This document shows positions 20,680 to 32,800 of a stretch of 64,000 nucleotides of DNA, piece by piece. A program made the translations under genes and the position numbers. The notes beneath the pieces are model-generated. The model worked only from the letters and a program-made list of their open reading frames with translations, was not told the DNA's origin and searched no databases. The stretch is from Athripsodes cinereus (Eukaryota > Arthropoda > Insecta > Trichoptera > Leptoceridae): positions 32,242,951-32,306,950 of the forward strand of contig OX388311.1 in NCBI GenBank assembly GCA_947579605.1. The letters are read 5' to 3'. Each line of letters starts with the position of its first letter. Position 1 is the stretch's first letter.

Positions 20680-20980
20680 TGATGATGATGATTCTGGATG
20701 ATTTGATTTTGACGCCGTTTAACAGTCCCTAGACCGTCTCAAGGGTGCTGGTGGAGAATGCAGTTTTCAATTTGATTCTGAAGTTGTTGACAGTCAAAAT
20801 GACACCGGTAGGCGATTCCACGTAATCCAATAATACCAAAAACCCTCTCATAGAAGTTAGACTTACCGGCTCTATAAAATAATGCTGAGGTCTCTAGGCA
20901 CAGTGGCGGCATGCGGTCCCGGAAGGTGCGGTTAATTTTCAGCTCAAAAACTCTCACCCTCCTTCCCCGTCGCCAAATTT
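20680..20980 (-). mobile_element. LINE 3' end with CATCAT tail
   Basis: On the minus strand CACCCTTGAGACGGTCTAGG, GACTGTTAAACGGCGTC and then ATCATCATCATC (20680-20692). The same 3' UTR motif occurs at 32838-32915 and a relative at 36405. Upstream codons (to 20960) are open but not firmly recognised. Confidence 0.6.
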
Positions 20981-21324
20981 TCGAAAAGGCATAAGAATTA
21001 GAAATATTTTTTATTTATTTTATTTCAATACACGGCGTTAGGCTTTTAGATTTACAAAAATATAGAACAGACATAAAAAGTTTAATATTTGAAGCTTTCC
21101 TAAGTTTCGTATACGAATATTTTGAAATATTTTAATATTAACCAATAGCAAATAATTATGTCGATATTTCAAGGCCCTGAGCACGACCCCCATGTGCCTT
21201 GTGATAAAAACGGAACTGCAGTGATGGTGTATAGAATGAGAGATAAATTTAAGAAAATGCTTTTATCAGATTGTTATAACAACGTTTTTAAACTTAGAAA
21301 CGTTTGCGTTTTTTTTATATATAA

Positions 21325-21560
21325 CGGTTGACTAATTGAGCCATCTCGATCTCGCAAAACAGGCTTTGGAGATAGAGCGTTTAGTGTTGCGGGTCCCAGA
21401 TGATGGAACAAGCTGCCTCTGTGTCTGCGAGAGGAGGTGAATGCAGAGAGTTTTAAAAAAGGACTGAAGACACACCTTTTTGCTGGGAGTTTCGGGTGAT
21501 GGATACGATATACGGCGCCCTTGAGGTCATGTTATGAGTAAACGGCGCTTTACAAATTGT
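21325..21560 (+). mobile_element. LINE RT C-terminal fragment and 3' UTR
   Basis: Codons read SRSRKTGFGDRAFSVAGPR, then a stop, then WNKLPLCLREEVNAESFKKG and LKTHLFAGSFG: the C-terminal signature of CR1/L2-like LINEs. The 3' UTR has GGCGCCCTTGAGGTCATGTT and AAACGGCGCTTTACAAA. An in-frame TGA marks it as dead. Confidence 0.75.
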
Positions 21561-22004
21561 CCATATATATATATAACGGTTGATCCTTCGTAAAATTGTT
21601 AGCTTCAATGACACAGTGTCCACTACAGAGACCAAGCCTAGCCAATAAATTATACAAATTATTATTGGACAAGATATCATTCCAAGTAACGAATATGTGC
21701 GAAATTTAAGTTTATTGTTAGTCAAACTTGAGTAATAAAATAAATACAATAAACAAGTTTCATTTTCATGTTAAATATTAAATGGTAATTTTTACGACAT
21801 CTATAACAAAAGTCTTAATAGTTTACTCACATTATCCATTTAATATAACCTTTGAGAAATCTAGTATGTAGATTTTAAAATATGATACTGTACTTGTGAA
21901 GCTAATTTGTAGCTGTATATAATTTAATAATAACATTAACATTTTAACAATTGAAACTTTCATATAAGACTTAGAAAGACAATGTCACTTTATTTGGTAA
22001 TGCC

Positions 22005-22202
22005 CTGCAGTGCTACTCTTGACAGAATCTAAATACGATCTTAATCTAATCTTGATCTCAATCATACGACGCGAGAAGGACCTATAGTCAAATATGCCAC
22101 GCAGCCGCTACCGCGTATTTTTGACAACAACCCCTTCGTGCATTAATAAGATCAAGACAAGATTAAGATCGTACTTAAATTGTGTCAAGATAAACCCTGC
22201 TG
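22005..22202. mobile_element. palindromic MITE family P, copy 4 (diverged)
   Basis: CTGCAGTGCTACTCTTGACA opens it, and GTGTCAAGATAAACCCTGC closes it. The loop region reads CCACGCAGCCGCTACCGCG. Many differences from copies 1, 2 and 5. Confidence 0.75.
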
Positions 22203-22320
22203 GACGGGACTTGAACCACCTGTAACTCAGCTTTTTCGGCTTTCGGCATTTCTCCTGGTAGTTTCATTGCACATCTCACGAAAATTATGGATTGTAAGTT
22301 CAAGTCCCGTCTAGGGGTCT
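22203..22320. repeat. tRNA-derived repeat relics in both orientations
   Basis: ACGGGACTTGAACCACC (22205-22221, a reversed B box) and GTAAGTTCAAGTCCCGTCTA (22285-22304, a forward B box) face each other. No complete tRNA fold can be drawn. Confidence 0.4.
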
Positions 22321-22431
22321 AAAAAAAGTGACGTTGTCTTTTCTAAGCTTTGTGTGATAGTTTTTCTAATACAATGGTCAATTGTAAAATAATATAGGTA
22401 CATAAAAAAGATACTAAGCTTTGAAAACAAG

Positions 22432-22800
22432 TGTCTTAGAAGGATTTTGGATGTCAGATGGTATGAACATGTTACAAATGATGCTGTGCGCCGGCGCACC
22501 CAGCAGAGACCTGTAATCTCCGTAATACAAGAGAGACGATGGTCCTGGCTGGGACATGTTTTGAGAATGCCCAATGATAGTTGGCCAAAAAGAGCACTGT
22601 TCTTCCGTCCGCAGGGGTTCCGTAGGCCCGGGCGTCCCTCTTTCACAATACACCGTTCCTATGACAACGATATCAGAGCGCAAGGAATGTCGTGGGAAGA
22701 GGTGACGCAATTGGCACAGAGACGCTCTGAATGGAGGAGGCTGGTTTCTGCCCTGTGCTCCCGAGAGGAGCGTTGAGGGCGATGATGATGATGACATAAA
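22432..22800 (+). mobile_element. LINE family A, longest copy
   Basis: An open frame to TGA near 22774 encodes RRTQQRPVISVIQERRWSWL, GHVLRMPNDSWPKRALFFRP, then GRPSFTIHRSYDND and MSWEEVTQLAQRRSEWRRLV with SALCSREER. A GATGATGATGATG tail follows (about 22781-22794). 5' truncated. Confidence 0.85.
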
Positions 22801-23084
22801 AAAGATGTTTGTAAATCGTTTTGTGTCTCCTAGCAGACCCTTTTTGACGTGAGCAATTATTATAATTATGGTGAAAGCTTTTGGTTCTACGCTGTTTGGA
22901 AGAACTTCTCTTCATCTATTGTTCCAGCGATGCGTAGCTATGACATTTTTCTCCTATTATACCCTCTTCAAATCTCACTTGGTATATCCAGCTAAAAATA
23001 TAAGTGTTTTTATCATATGCATTATATATTGTTCAATTAATAGCTATGCATACTACTAGCTTTCATATCTCGTTTTCGGAATCA

Positions 23085-23350
23085 CGAATTTTAACCAGTC
23101 TCAAAGCAGAACAAACGTATTGGCAAAGACCCCAGTAAGAAGAGCTGTACAAATGTTTAATGGTCTGGCTAGATACATTGATATCTTTGGGATGATGTAG
23201 TTGTGTTGTTGTTTGGATATTGTAAGTTTTCTACTGGAATCGCATTGGCCTTCAGCTGAAATGATCCTTGTAAGAATCGTCTTAATCTTATTGTCAGTAA
23301 TTCACTTCTGCTGGATATAGTTCCACAGTTCAATTCAAAGCTTCTCTTCG
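23085..23350 (+). mobile_element. LINE family H, second copy
   Basis: The plus strand encodes KTPVRRAVQMFNGLARYIDI, matching the minus-strand copy at 14165-14465. The shared downstream DNA includes TGATCCTTGTAAGAATCGTC. It is broken by stops. Confidence 0.6.
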
Positions 23351-23595
23351 CCATTTGATCTCGAGCAATACGTATTTTTTCTATCCCATAACCTTGACAA
23401 TGACATTAAATTAACCATAAAAACACTGATTAACAATTACATAAAAAACAGAGTATGTGTATATGACCAAGTGACATGAATAATATGACAAAAAGTAATC
23501 ATATATATACATATTTATTACAACGTCAACATGTTATCATACGTACTGATGCCTTCAAACTATTTGGGGCGGAAAGAAATTCGACAACACGTTCA

Positions 23596-23600
23596 TCAGT
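23596..23600 (+). promoter_or_regulatory. possible Inr (TCAGT) upstream of gene 2
   Basis: TTCATCAGTGG holds the arthropod initiator pentamer TCAGT 141 bases before the ATG at 23741. No convincing TATA box lies 25-35 bases upstream. ACATC at +28 to +32 only partly fits a DPE. The site is weakly supported. Confidence 0.25.
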
Positions 23601-23740
23601 GGTTATCAAGGTAGCGAACGGAGAACATCTCACATACTGCACTCTAATAATATCATAAAAATAATATTGAATATAAAAAAAATAACAATCCGTTATTCTC
23701 CTGTTGTGCGGTCGAAGTTTAAAATAAATAAAATTTTAAA

Positions 23741-23828
23741 ATGACGCTTAAAAGTTGTGCAGCATTTTTATTATTTATTTATTCATTTAGTAATAGTTTC
23801 GATTCTGTGTTGGCAAAAACATCCCCTG
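23741..23828 (+). CDS. gene 2 exon 1 (signal peptide)
   Basis: ATG at 23741 starts MTLKSCAAFLLFIYSFSNS and ends after TSP plus one base. The donor is CTG|GTATGTAT at 23829. An A-rich context (TTTTAAAATG) precedes the ATG. No upstream in-frame start is needed because the hydrophobic core follows directly. Confidence 0.8.
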
Positions 23829-26800
23829 GTATGTATATGCACATTTTTTGTTTTTTTTTTTATATTCTATAAGGTTTATAAGGAAAATTAGTTATTGGTT
23901 TTTAGGCATAAAGATTCTTAAGTGAAAAGTTAAAACCTTACAGAAAATTGTTTATAAATCAAATTATAAATTATTCATTTATTCGATGAATTTGCAATAT
24001 TGTTTTAACTTATTTGTTTAAAGAAATTCAATTAATGAAAAAATCGAAAATATGTCAAGGTTGACTGAAAAGTGGAATTATTCTTTGATTTTTTTACGAT
24101 GTTGAAAAATTAATAAGAAACACACTATAATAATTTTTAATTCTAACTTCAGAAATATCAATTTTTTATCCATTTCCCTAATGGTCTAGATATATTAAGT
24201 AATAATATTAATGTTTGTTAAATAATATTTAAAAGCAAGTAAAATTACGGCTGTACATAATGCATCAAAATTATCATTCACGAATCACAATATTTTATCA
24301 AATGATTGGAAAATTTTTCCAAAATATTAGTGTTTTATTTTATCAACTATGAATTTTTGGTATCGAGAAAAAGTCTTTTAACTTCTAAGGTAGTTTTTAA
24401 TCAAGATATTGAATCACACGATTGATGACTTAGCAGTCGAAAGACGCCTCTTTGAATATTAAAAATCCATAGTACCTATAAGAAAACATTTGTTATAATT
24501 ATTACCAATTATGGAAATCTGACCATCAGTGCACCACTACTTAAAAATAATTTTTTGATATCATTTTAAAATGACTTCATCATGTACCAATATAAAAATA
24601 TGCACACTCATAGAAAGATAGACTAATCTTGCATCAATGCAATTAATTAACTTCATTTCATCTCTAAAAATATTTTCATCATGCACCCATGCAAAAAATG
24701 CACACTAACAAAATATTGTCATAAATATTGTATTTAGTTCATGCAAATATCAAAATATTTTGTCTTAGTATATTAAGTCGATGAAATCGATTCACCAAAT
24801 TACTGTATAAATTAATAATTTAAATTCTCAGACGTGATTTGGTCTCAATATGTATATTTCAAGAACTTTAAATTTTCCGTAGATTTTATAAAATTATGAT
24901 AAAAGCTGTCTATTCAATTTTGGTATTTAAAACAAAAAAATCTTAAGAAACCAGTTAAGACACTATAATTATTTTATAGTAACCGTGGTTCGATCCCAGG
25001 TGCCGGCAAACTCCCCTTTCACGGCACAAGCTTTTAGCTTAGTGTGAAAGGTGTATAAGGTTATATTTGGGTTTATAACAAACCCAGATAGGTATATCTT
25101 TAAAAAAAAAAAAAAAAAACTTAGAATATCTCTCAATTTTTTTTTCTTTTCTTGTCTATGATCATTGTGAAGTGTTTGATATTATGGTGAAGTAACGAAC
25201 TATTGAAAATTGTTTGTGATTGTTATAGAATAGCAAATTATTTGTATTATTTGACGATTCCAAGTGCTAAATATATGGCCTACGGATGATAGGAAAAATA
25301 AATAAATAAAAATTAATAAATGCTTTTACGACATATTCTATCAGTGGGGTAGCCAGAAGAGTAACTGCATGTAATAAATATGCGTTGTATCCTCTTCGTG
25401 TCAAGAAAAAAGTAAAGACTTTCAGAATGATTGGCAAACCCCATCGCTGCTGAACTGAAGATGTTAAACGTTTAATGTAAAAAACTTTTTAGTCTAGAAA
25501 ATTGTTTGAGTGAAAAAACTTAAATTTTGTTCATAACAAGAGAATTATTTTCTTTGTCTAAGAAAATTTTCATCTCGTGAATGTATAAAAAATGTCAAAA
25601 CATGAAATTATTTCTTAATTTAAGAAGATATATCGTTGTATATATCTTATTGTAGAGAACTGATTTTCTTAATTCAAGGATTTTTTTTTTAATCAAGACA
25701 ACATTCTCTAGAACTGTTTGATACAATTAAAATTTTGGATTCCGAGAAAAAAAAAGTATTTTTTTAGTAATACTTTAGTAGACTAATTAACTAGAATTAA
25801 AAAAACTTCATCCACAGTATGTAGTGAAAACACAAAAAAATAAATTATACACATTAATTATTCTCCATTTCACAATTATTCCAAGATAAGTACTGTTATT
25901 ATTAAAATAATAATTGGTTCTATTATTTAAAATAGCCACTAGATAATAGGTACATAAATCTCAACTTTTAATGTCGTGATGGGCAATTCGTACGTTAGTG
26001 ACATAGTTTGAAATTATTTTTCACATAATTATACAAAGTAGTACAAAAAGAAGACCACATATAATATGGCTTAGAGTAAAATAAAGATTATTTAAGATCC
26101 GATTATATGGTAACGCAAAACTGCACAATTATGTTTGCATGGGCTCGACTCCCGGCCAGGACAAAAATTTCAAATTGTCTTGGGTTTGGGTGTTACATGT
26201 GTATGTGTTAAGGGCATTGTATACATAAATGTGCATAGTCGTGTTAGCATTATTAATACAATAATCATAATGTCTCTCCACGGTGAAACAAATATCGTAA
26301 TGGTACAGATAAATAGGTGTAAATTAACGCTCCGTAGAGTTTCCGGTAGGAAATACGTTTCCCAGTCTTATGTAAGTTTTCGAGTGTTCTGTAAAAGGCA
26401 CGTGGTCGTAAAAACTCACGTATATCCGCAACTTTATTGGTCAACGTTTCATGTTCAATTTTTATATCCGATTATTATTTTATTTATATCAAAGCTCAAT
26501 TTTTATATCCCATATTTTCAAACTTAACTTCCATATTATTTTCTAATGCATCTTTTTCTTCTATAAGTACCTACCGTCTCCTCTGCGAAGGTTGGCGATT
26601 ATCAGGGCTAAAGACACCTTGTCGACTGCGATGCGGTACTATTTCTGAACTCTTGTCTTAAATTGTGAAGCCAAGAAATTCTTCTTTGACCTGGTCCTCT
26701 TCTTTCTGGGTTTTCCCCTGAATTATCAGTTGTCGAAGTTAGAACTTTTCTCCTCTCATTACGTGACCAAGTTGTTTGCAGTTTCCTTGTTACTACACTC

Positions 26801-29800
26801 AAGATGCGTTTTCTATTCCATTCTCATATATTTTTATCAAAGCCGTCCACTCGTTTGTGACAGATGCTTTTTCATCCTAATCAATTTATAATGCATATTT
26901 AAACTTTTTATCTTGCATACAATCTCGTCGATGAATGATTATTATAATTACGCCTACCATATTATATTTATCTATGTATAGAGAAGTGCACTTCATAATA
27001 TCAACATAAGCAAACTCACTACCGTATATTTAACACTTTCAATTGACCATATGTAATAGATGTACATACCCATAATACTACTATGAATATTTTATATATA
27101 GCAACAACAACTACTGATTTAATGTATATTATTATTATTTATTATTATTATAGATATTGATTGGTAAACTGTACATACATACATACTTTACATCACAGAT
27201 TCTCAATTATATTTGACGACCGTTTTTTTTTTAAAGATATTTCTGGGTTTTCTTTGTTATAAACCCAAATACAACCTTATACACCTTTCACAGTAAGCTA
27301 CTAACAGCTGGTGTCGTGAAAGGGGAGTTTGCCAGTACCTGGTATCGAACCACGGACCCCTTGTTCACGAGGCCGAGACTCTACCTCCAGGCTACTGACG
27401 AACTCGTTATGGTGAGAATGTAAAGCTCTTACCCGTGACTCATGAGGTTCTGCGTTTGATTATTGACCATGGCAGCAAAATGAAAAGGGATCTTTTTAAA
27501 CTGTCCTTCAGGCCTGCACAATGGGCCGCCCGTGAGGATAACTTTAGTTTGAATGTGCGCATAAATTGAGTCTACGACTCCTAAGATTTCCGGGTGAGTC
27601 TTTCTTCAATAGTCCTGGGTTTGGTTGTGGAATGCATACGTAATTGGTGCATTATATGTATATATGTGTATCGTCACGTTAGTACTCAAAATACAAGATG
27701 CCTTTCTTAGTTTGGGATTATTTGATCTGTGTGAATTGTTCGTATAAAGATATGTTATATAATTTTATCAAAATCTATTGCCTCACAAGGAAATATCAAG
27801 GATTTTTCGTAGGAAAAGACGATAGCTTGCAATTTTTTTTGCACACAAGATTTTTGATTTGGTATGTAGGAGTTTGAAAAAACAAAGAAAATGCCCGATT
27901 GCTTCTTCCTTGAATAAGAGCGTGAGAAAAAATCAACTTTTCAATCTCTGTTGCCTTGATACTCCAAGTTGTCTCTGGATTTACTGCATACGTCCTGGAA
28001 TCCTCCAGCATCCACATATGGGCTCTATTGCCCACGTTGAGAAACACTGCTTTACACAATATCGTATTTAGCAGTAGTATGTTTTTATTAAATGCAATTT
28101 CACTTTCTTTTACCAGATACACACACTCCTCATTTAAATATTGGATGTAATTACATGTATGTTAATAATTGCATGAATGTATCTATGTGTACACAACAGT
28201 ATATAATATGATAATCGGTTTTGATATATAATAAATAAATAATAATTGCCATCTTTATTGAGAAATAGTTAGATCAAAATAAACTTGATCTGATTTTCGA
28301 ATAAAGCAGATGACTACACTTTAATTTTTATTAGTTAAGAAGGTTTTTTTAGGAAGCCTCGGCATACTGGTTTCTTACCGATAATCAGTTCACTTATTCA
28401 TGTAGATGACGTTTGCTAATTATTATAGTACAAAAAAATATAAAAATTACGAACGAATGTGTTGAACTATTAAAAAAAATACATATATACATACCATCAC
28501 GCCGCTTCCCTCGCGGGGCTTGGATGTACATCTTTCGTTTCCGCCACTGTCATAAAATTCCTCATGAATGCTCTCCTGTTCAATGCACTCAACACGTGGC
28601 CGTCTTATAGGATCTGGTTTAGATGTCTTGCCATTTAATCCTCGGCTGTCCACGTCACCGAGCACCATTTCTCTCAGCCAAATATATCTTCTTGGTCATT
28701 CTGTCCTCATTCATTCTTTCCAGACGCCCAAACCATCGTAACTTATTTACATTCGTCCTTGTAACTACACCAACTTTCACTCCACATTCCTCTCGTATAT
28801 CATTGTTACACATACGAACTCTCAGACTTTCATCACACATCCTTCTCGACGATCTCATTTTTACTGCAATTATACCACTTTCATCCTTCTTTAACCATGT
28901 ACACGTCTAACATGCATAAATTTAAAATAAAAAAAATACTATATTATTTATTTCTCATTTATATGTATTGATGTTTAGAATACTTATTAATATGTATATT
29001 GTTTCACTGGCTTTGGACATAACGTGCAGATGACAAAACCAGTCTGATTACCATAATCAGAGGATCATATTAATTATTTGCATAATTCCTTTTTGAGGCA
29101 AACACGTCTACTAAACAACACATTTTTTGAGGTCTAATTTTTTTTTAAATGAGGGAGTAGGAGTTAAGGAGGGCTGTCTTGAGAGCTCTCAAGTCGTCTG
29201 TTATTCCATAGAGAGATTTCTCTGTGATTGACTTTTCAACCATTTTAAGGAATCATTCCACCAGACTTTACCTATTTTTTTTGACACTATATTTGAAAAT
29301 TACTTTTGTATATTTCTACATCAGTATGGTATAGTTTTGTTTCTTGGTGTATAGTATACTTATTTGTTTCTATTGAATGAAACATTTCAAAATGTTTGTC
29401 ACCAGTTGGTATGGAAGATAATTTAACTGGTTTACTCACTGTTTTATATTTCACTATTATTTTATTTAATTTTGCAATTGCATGGTCCATAAAGGTTGCC
29501 AGTAAATAAATAAATAATTAAAAAAATATTTACATGGTTCTCCAATTAAGGTCCAATGTGATTTCTTTTAAATATTGAAATGACTATTTTTGTAATATAA
29601 AAATAATGTAATAGAAAAACAAAACAAATCTATTTATTCATATTTATCATTAGGTCTGTATATTTTGAGCAATTTCTACGCCTTCTTATTCACAGTGGAT
29701 CATAGTAGACAAGGATTTAACCATCGGTTAGATCAAAACTGAATAAGTTTGCTTGCATGATATTGGTGTATGTTTATTAATAAGATGGTTCAATTTGGAT

Positions 29801-32800
29801 GTCTAGAGCAAGTAAGTTAGTATGTTTATTTAGGAAGTCTGTTTTGGGATGGATAAAAGATGCGATAGGGACATCGAAAGAAGAAAAGTGGCTGGTGCTA
29901 GAGTGAACGGTGCACTTGGATCCATTGTTAGCAATAGCAGTCTGTCGATCATGGCAAAAATGTTGTCGCAGAAAGCAAAACTTGGACGTGTTTGAAGAAG
30001 GACGAGAGTAGAATAAATGCAGTCGAGATGTGATCACTGAAAAGAATGGTCGGTAAAACTTTGTAAGATAGGATGAAAAATGAGTATATCAGGAGAATGG
30101 GCGAATGCGAGAGGAGTGTATAAATTTGTACAAGGTTAAACTTATCTATATAAGTTACGATTGTTTAGGCATGTGGAGCGAATGAACAATGAAAAGATGA
30201 TATAGAGTAGGCTTTTATCTGAAACAGGGAAAATCAGCGTGCGTGTATGAGAAACTGAATGAATGTGGAGAAAGTAAGGATGGATAGATCAATATGGCGT
30301 TCTGTTCCCTCTGCACTGAGAAAAATACTCAAAACGAATCATTGGTACGGTACTATCAGATTAGGACCAGAGATCGTACAAACGATTCGTTGGTATAAAT
30401 CTATAATATTAACTCTTAGCAAACAAATCATTGGTAAATTTACCAACAACTTGTTTGCGAAGAGTTAATATTATAGATTCGTACTAATGAATCGTTTGTA
30501 CGATCTCTGGTCCTAATCTGATAGTACGTACCAATGATTCGTTGTGAAATTTCGTTAGTATTTTTCTTAGTGTGATTACCCTACCTGGGATACGCCGTAA
30601 GAGTATAAATAGGTAGAAAGATAGATAACATTATAATATTGTTATTGTATAAATAAAAAATGCACAATACTTTGTAAATAATCATTCACCTTGTTAATAG
30701 CATTTCACATTGTCTTTTTTAACAGAGTTTACTGTTGTCGTGACAGAAAACAACTACAAAGAGATTTACATCCCACTAACAATATGGAGGAGAATCGCAG
30801 AAGATTATAAAAACAAACTATTTTTGAAAAGAATAAATCAAACTGATCTACTCAGCGTGCAGATTATAAACGCCAATCCAAACTATTTGAATAAATTCAA
30901 ATTAACCGAATTGAAACAAGCAAGTCTTAATCAAGAAAATGATGTTGATCCTGATTTGGTGGATGAAGAAGAACCATTTACACAAAAGCCCGTGATGCCT
31001 GATCCAGCTGATCCTGTCTCCAATGCCGTATATGCCGAGGCTGAAGCTGAAGCGGCTGCCGTTATGGCAACTCCAGATGTTCAGATGGTTTCGGGAGTTC
31101 CTCAAGTTGTTGTTCAGGCTACCAGAGCTCCGTGCTTTTGTGCAGCCGGAACCTGTAGTTGTTGTGCGACAATCCTGAAACAAAAAAGTTGTACGAATGT
31201 GAGGTTCAACTCTGAAGACTTCTACTTTGACATGGACATTACAGTGAATGGTGATAAAGTTGTCAGAAGAATTTTGCCAGGTTAGTTCAAAAATATTTAT
31301 TCAAATATAGTCTAAGTGTTTAACGCAGTTTTCGCACATTACTCATCCACACAAACAACAGACTGAGCAAACTCTTCTTAGTAGTAGGAAACAAGAAAGG
31401 TGTTCTAATGCTTAGGAATAGGCTTAGGCCGGTTTAAGTGCACTTTACCCATGGTGTGTTCACCAATCTAATCACTTGTGGTTTCAAATCATTATATCTT
31501 TTGACCATACCAGTTTCCTACTGTGGGAGTATACATAGTTTGTTGGTTGTGTGGATGAGGTTACTATTTAATTGTATTTTTAATAGCTTAAGCGTATTAA
31601 TAAATAACCTATTTACATGTTCACAAAATATTATTTTCGGCTTAGGATTTTGTTCACCTATCGTAAAAAAATCACTAGACAGGCCAGCAACATGTTAATA
31701 TAGATTTATTATTAGTTAAAGTTTCACAAAAGTCAAATAAATATTAACGGTTTTTTGTAAGAAAAATTATCATTTGTATTTTCATCGTAAATCTGCAAAG
31801 CAAAATGAAAATGTTATTATTTAAAAACTGTTGTATCGAAACACTTTCGTTTAATTTAAAAATAAATAAAATTATAATTCAGGAAAGCAGATTACGGTGG
31901 TACGGGCATGTGAGTAGAAGACCTCCCGAATACATAGGTAACAGGGCACAGTCATTGGTTGCCCCTGGTAGTAGATCCCGAGGAAGACCCAAGCGGAGGT
32001 GGCGCGAGGTTGTGAAGCAAGACATGAGAGACTGCGGAGCTTCCCCGGAGGACGCACAGAATAGAGCCGAGTGGCGGCGAAAGACAAAAATGGCAGACCC
32101 CACCATCATGTGGGATTAATAATTGCCCAGGGAGAGAGAGAGAGATATTTCTTTACATCAAATATTTGACCTACATAGTGTGTATTTAGATGACAATGAA
32201 ATTAATTTGGATTAAATGCGTTACAATGGGTGATAGAATGTTACGCACAGGGCACGCAACTATATCACTGACAACTTGAAATATAATATCCATTTACTCG
32301 TATACTACTACACTTATTTTATTTCACACTGATTATGTTTCGTCACGAAAATCGTTCCGGTGCTATACAGTAAATTATTATCGAAGAAGATAATATGTAT
32401 GAATGAAAAAGTTCATTTTTACGCAAGAAGTTGTCCACAAACGGTACTTTAAAGTTGGAATATTTGAGTAGGTACGAAAAAAACAAATAAAAACAATAAG
32501 AAATTAGAAGTTGTTATTAGTTTTATAGTAGAATCTGGGGCTTTAAATAAAGTTATTCAGATTCATTTTCATCAGCTATCGACCTACTTCGCATTCACAA
32601 TACAAACACATTGTTTACTTTGAGATTCAATTGAGATTTATTTTAAAAAAAAAATGTTCGAAATTTTTTTTTAACCCCAGGTTATATATATTTTGCTATG
32701 TAAATATCCGCAATAGGTAAATTATGAATAATGTAGTTTTTTTTAATTAACAATTTCTTGGGAGTCGAGAATATTGGAAATAATAAATTTTTCAAATAAA

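Noticed and set aside
23741..23828. Exon 1 as a chance ATG near repeat debris
   Set aside because: The signal-peptide composition, GTATGT donor and phase match to exon 2 together make chance unlikely.
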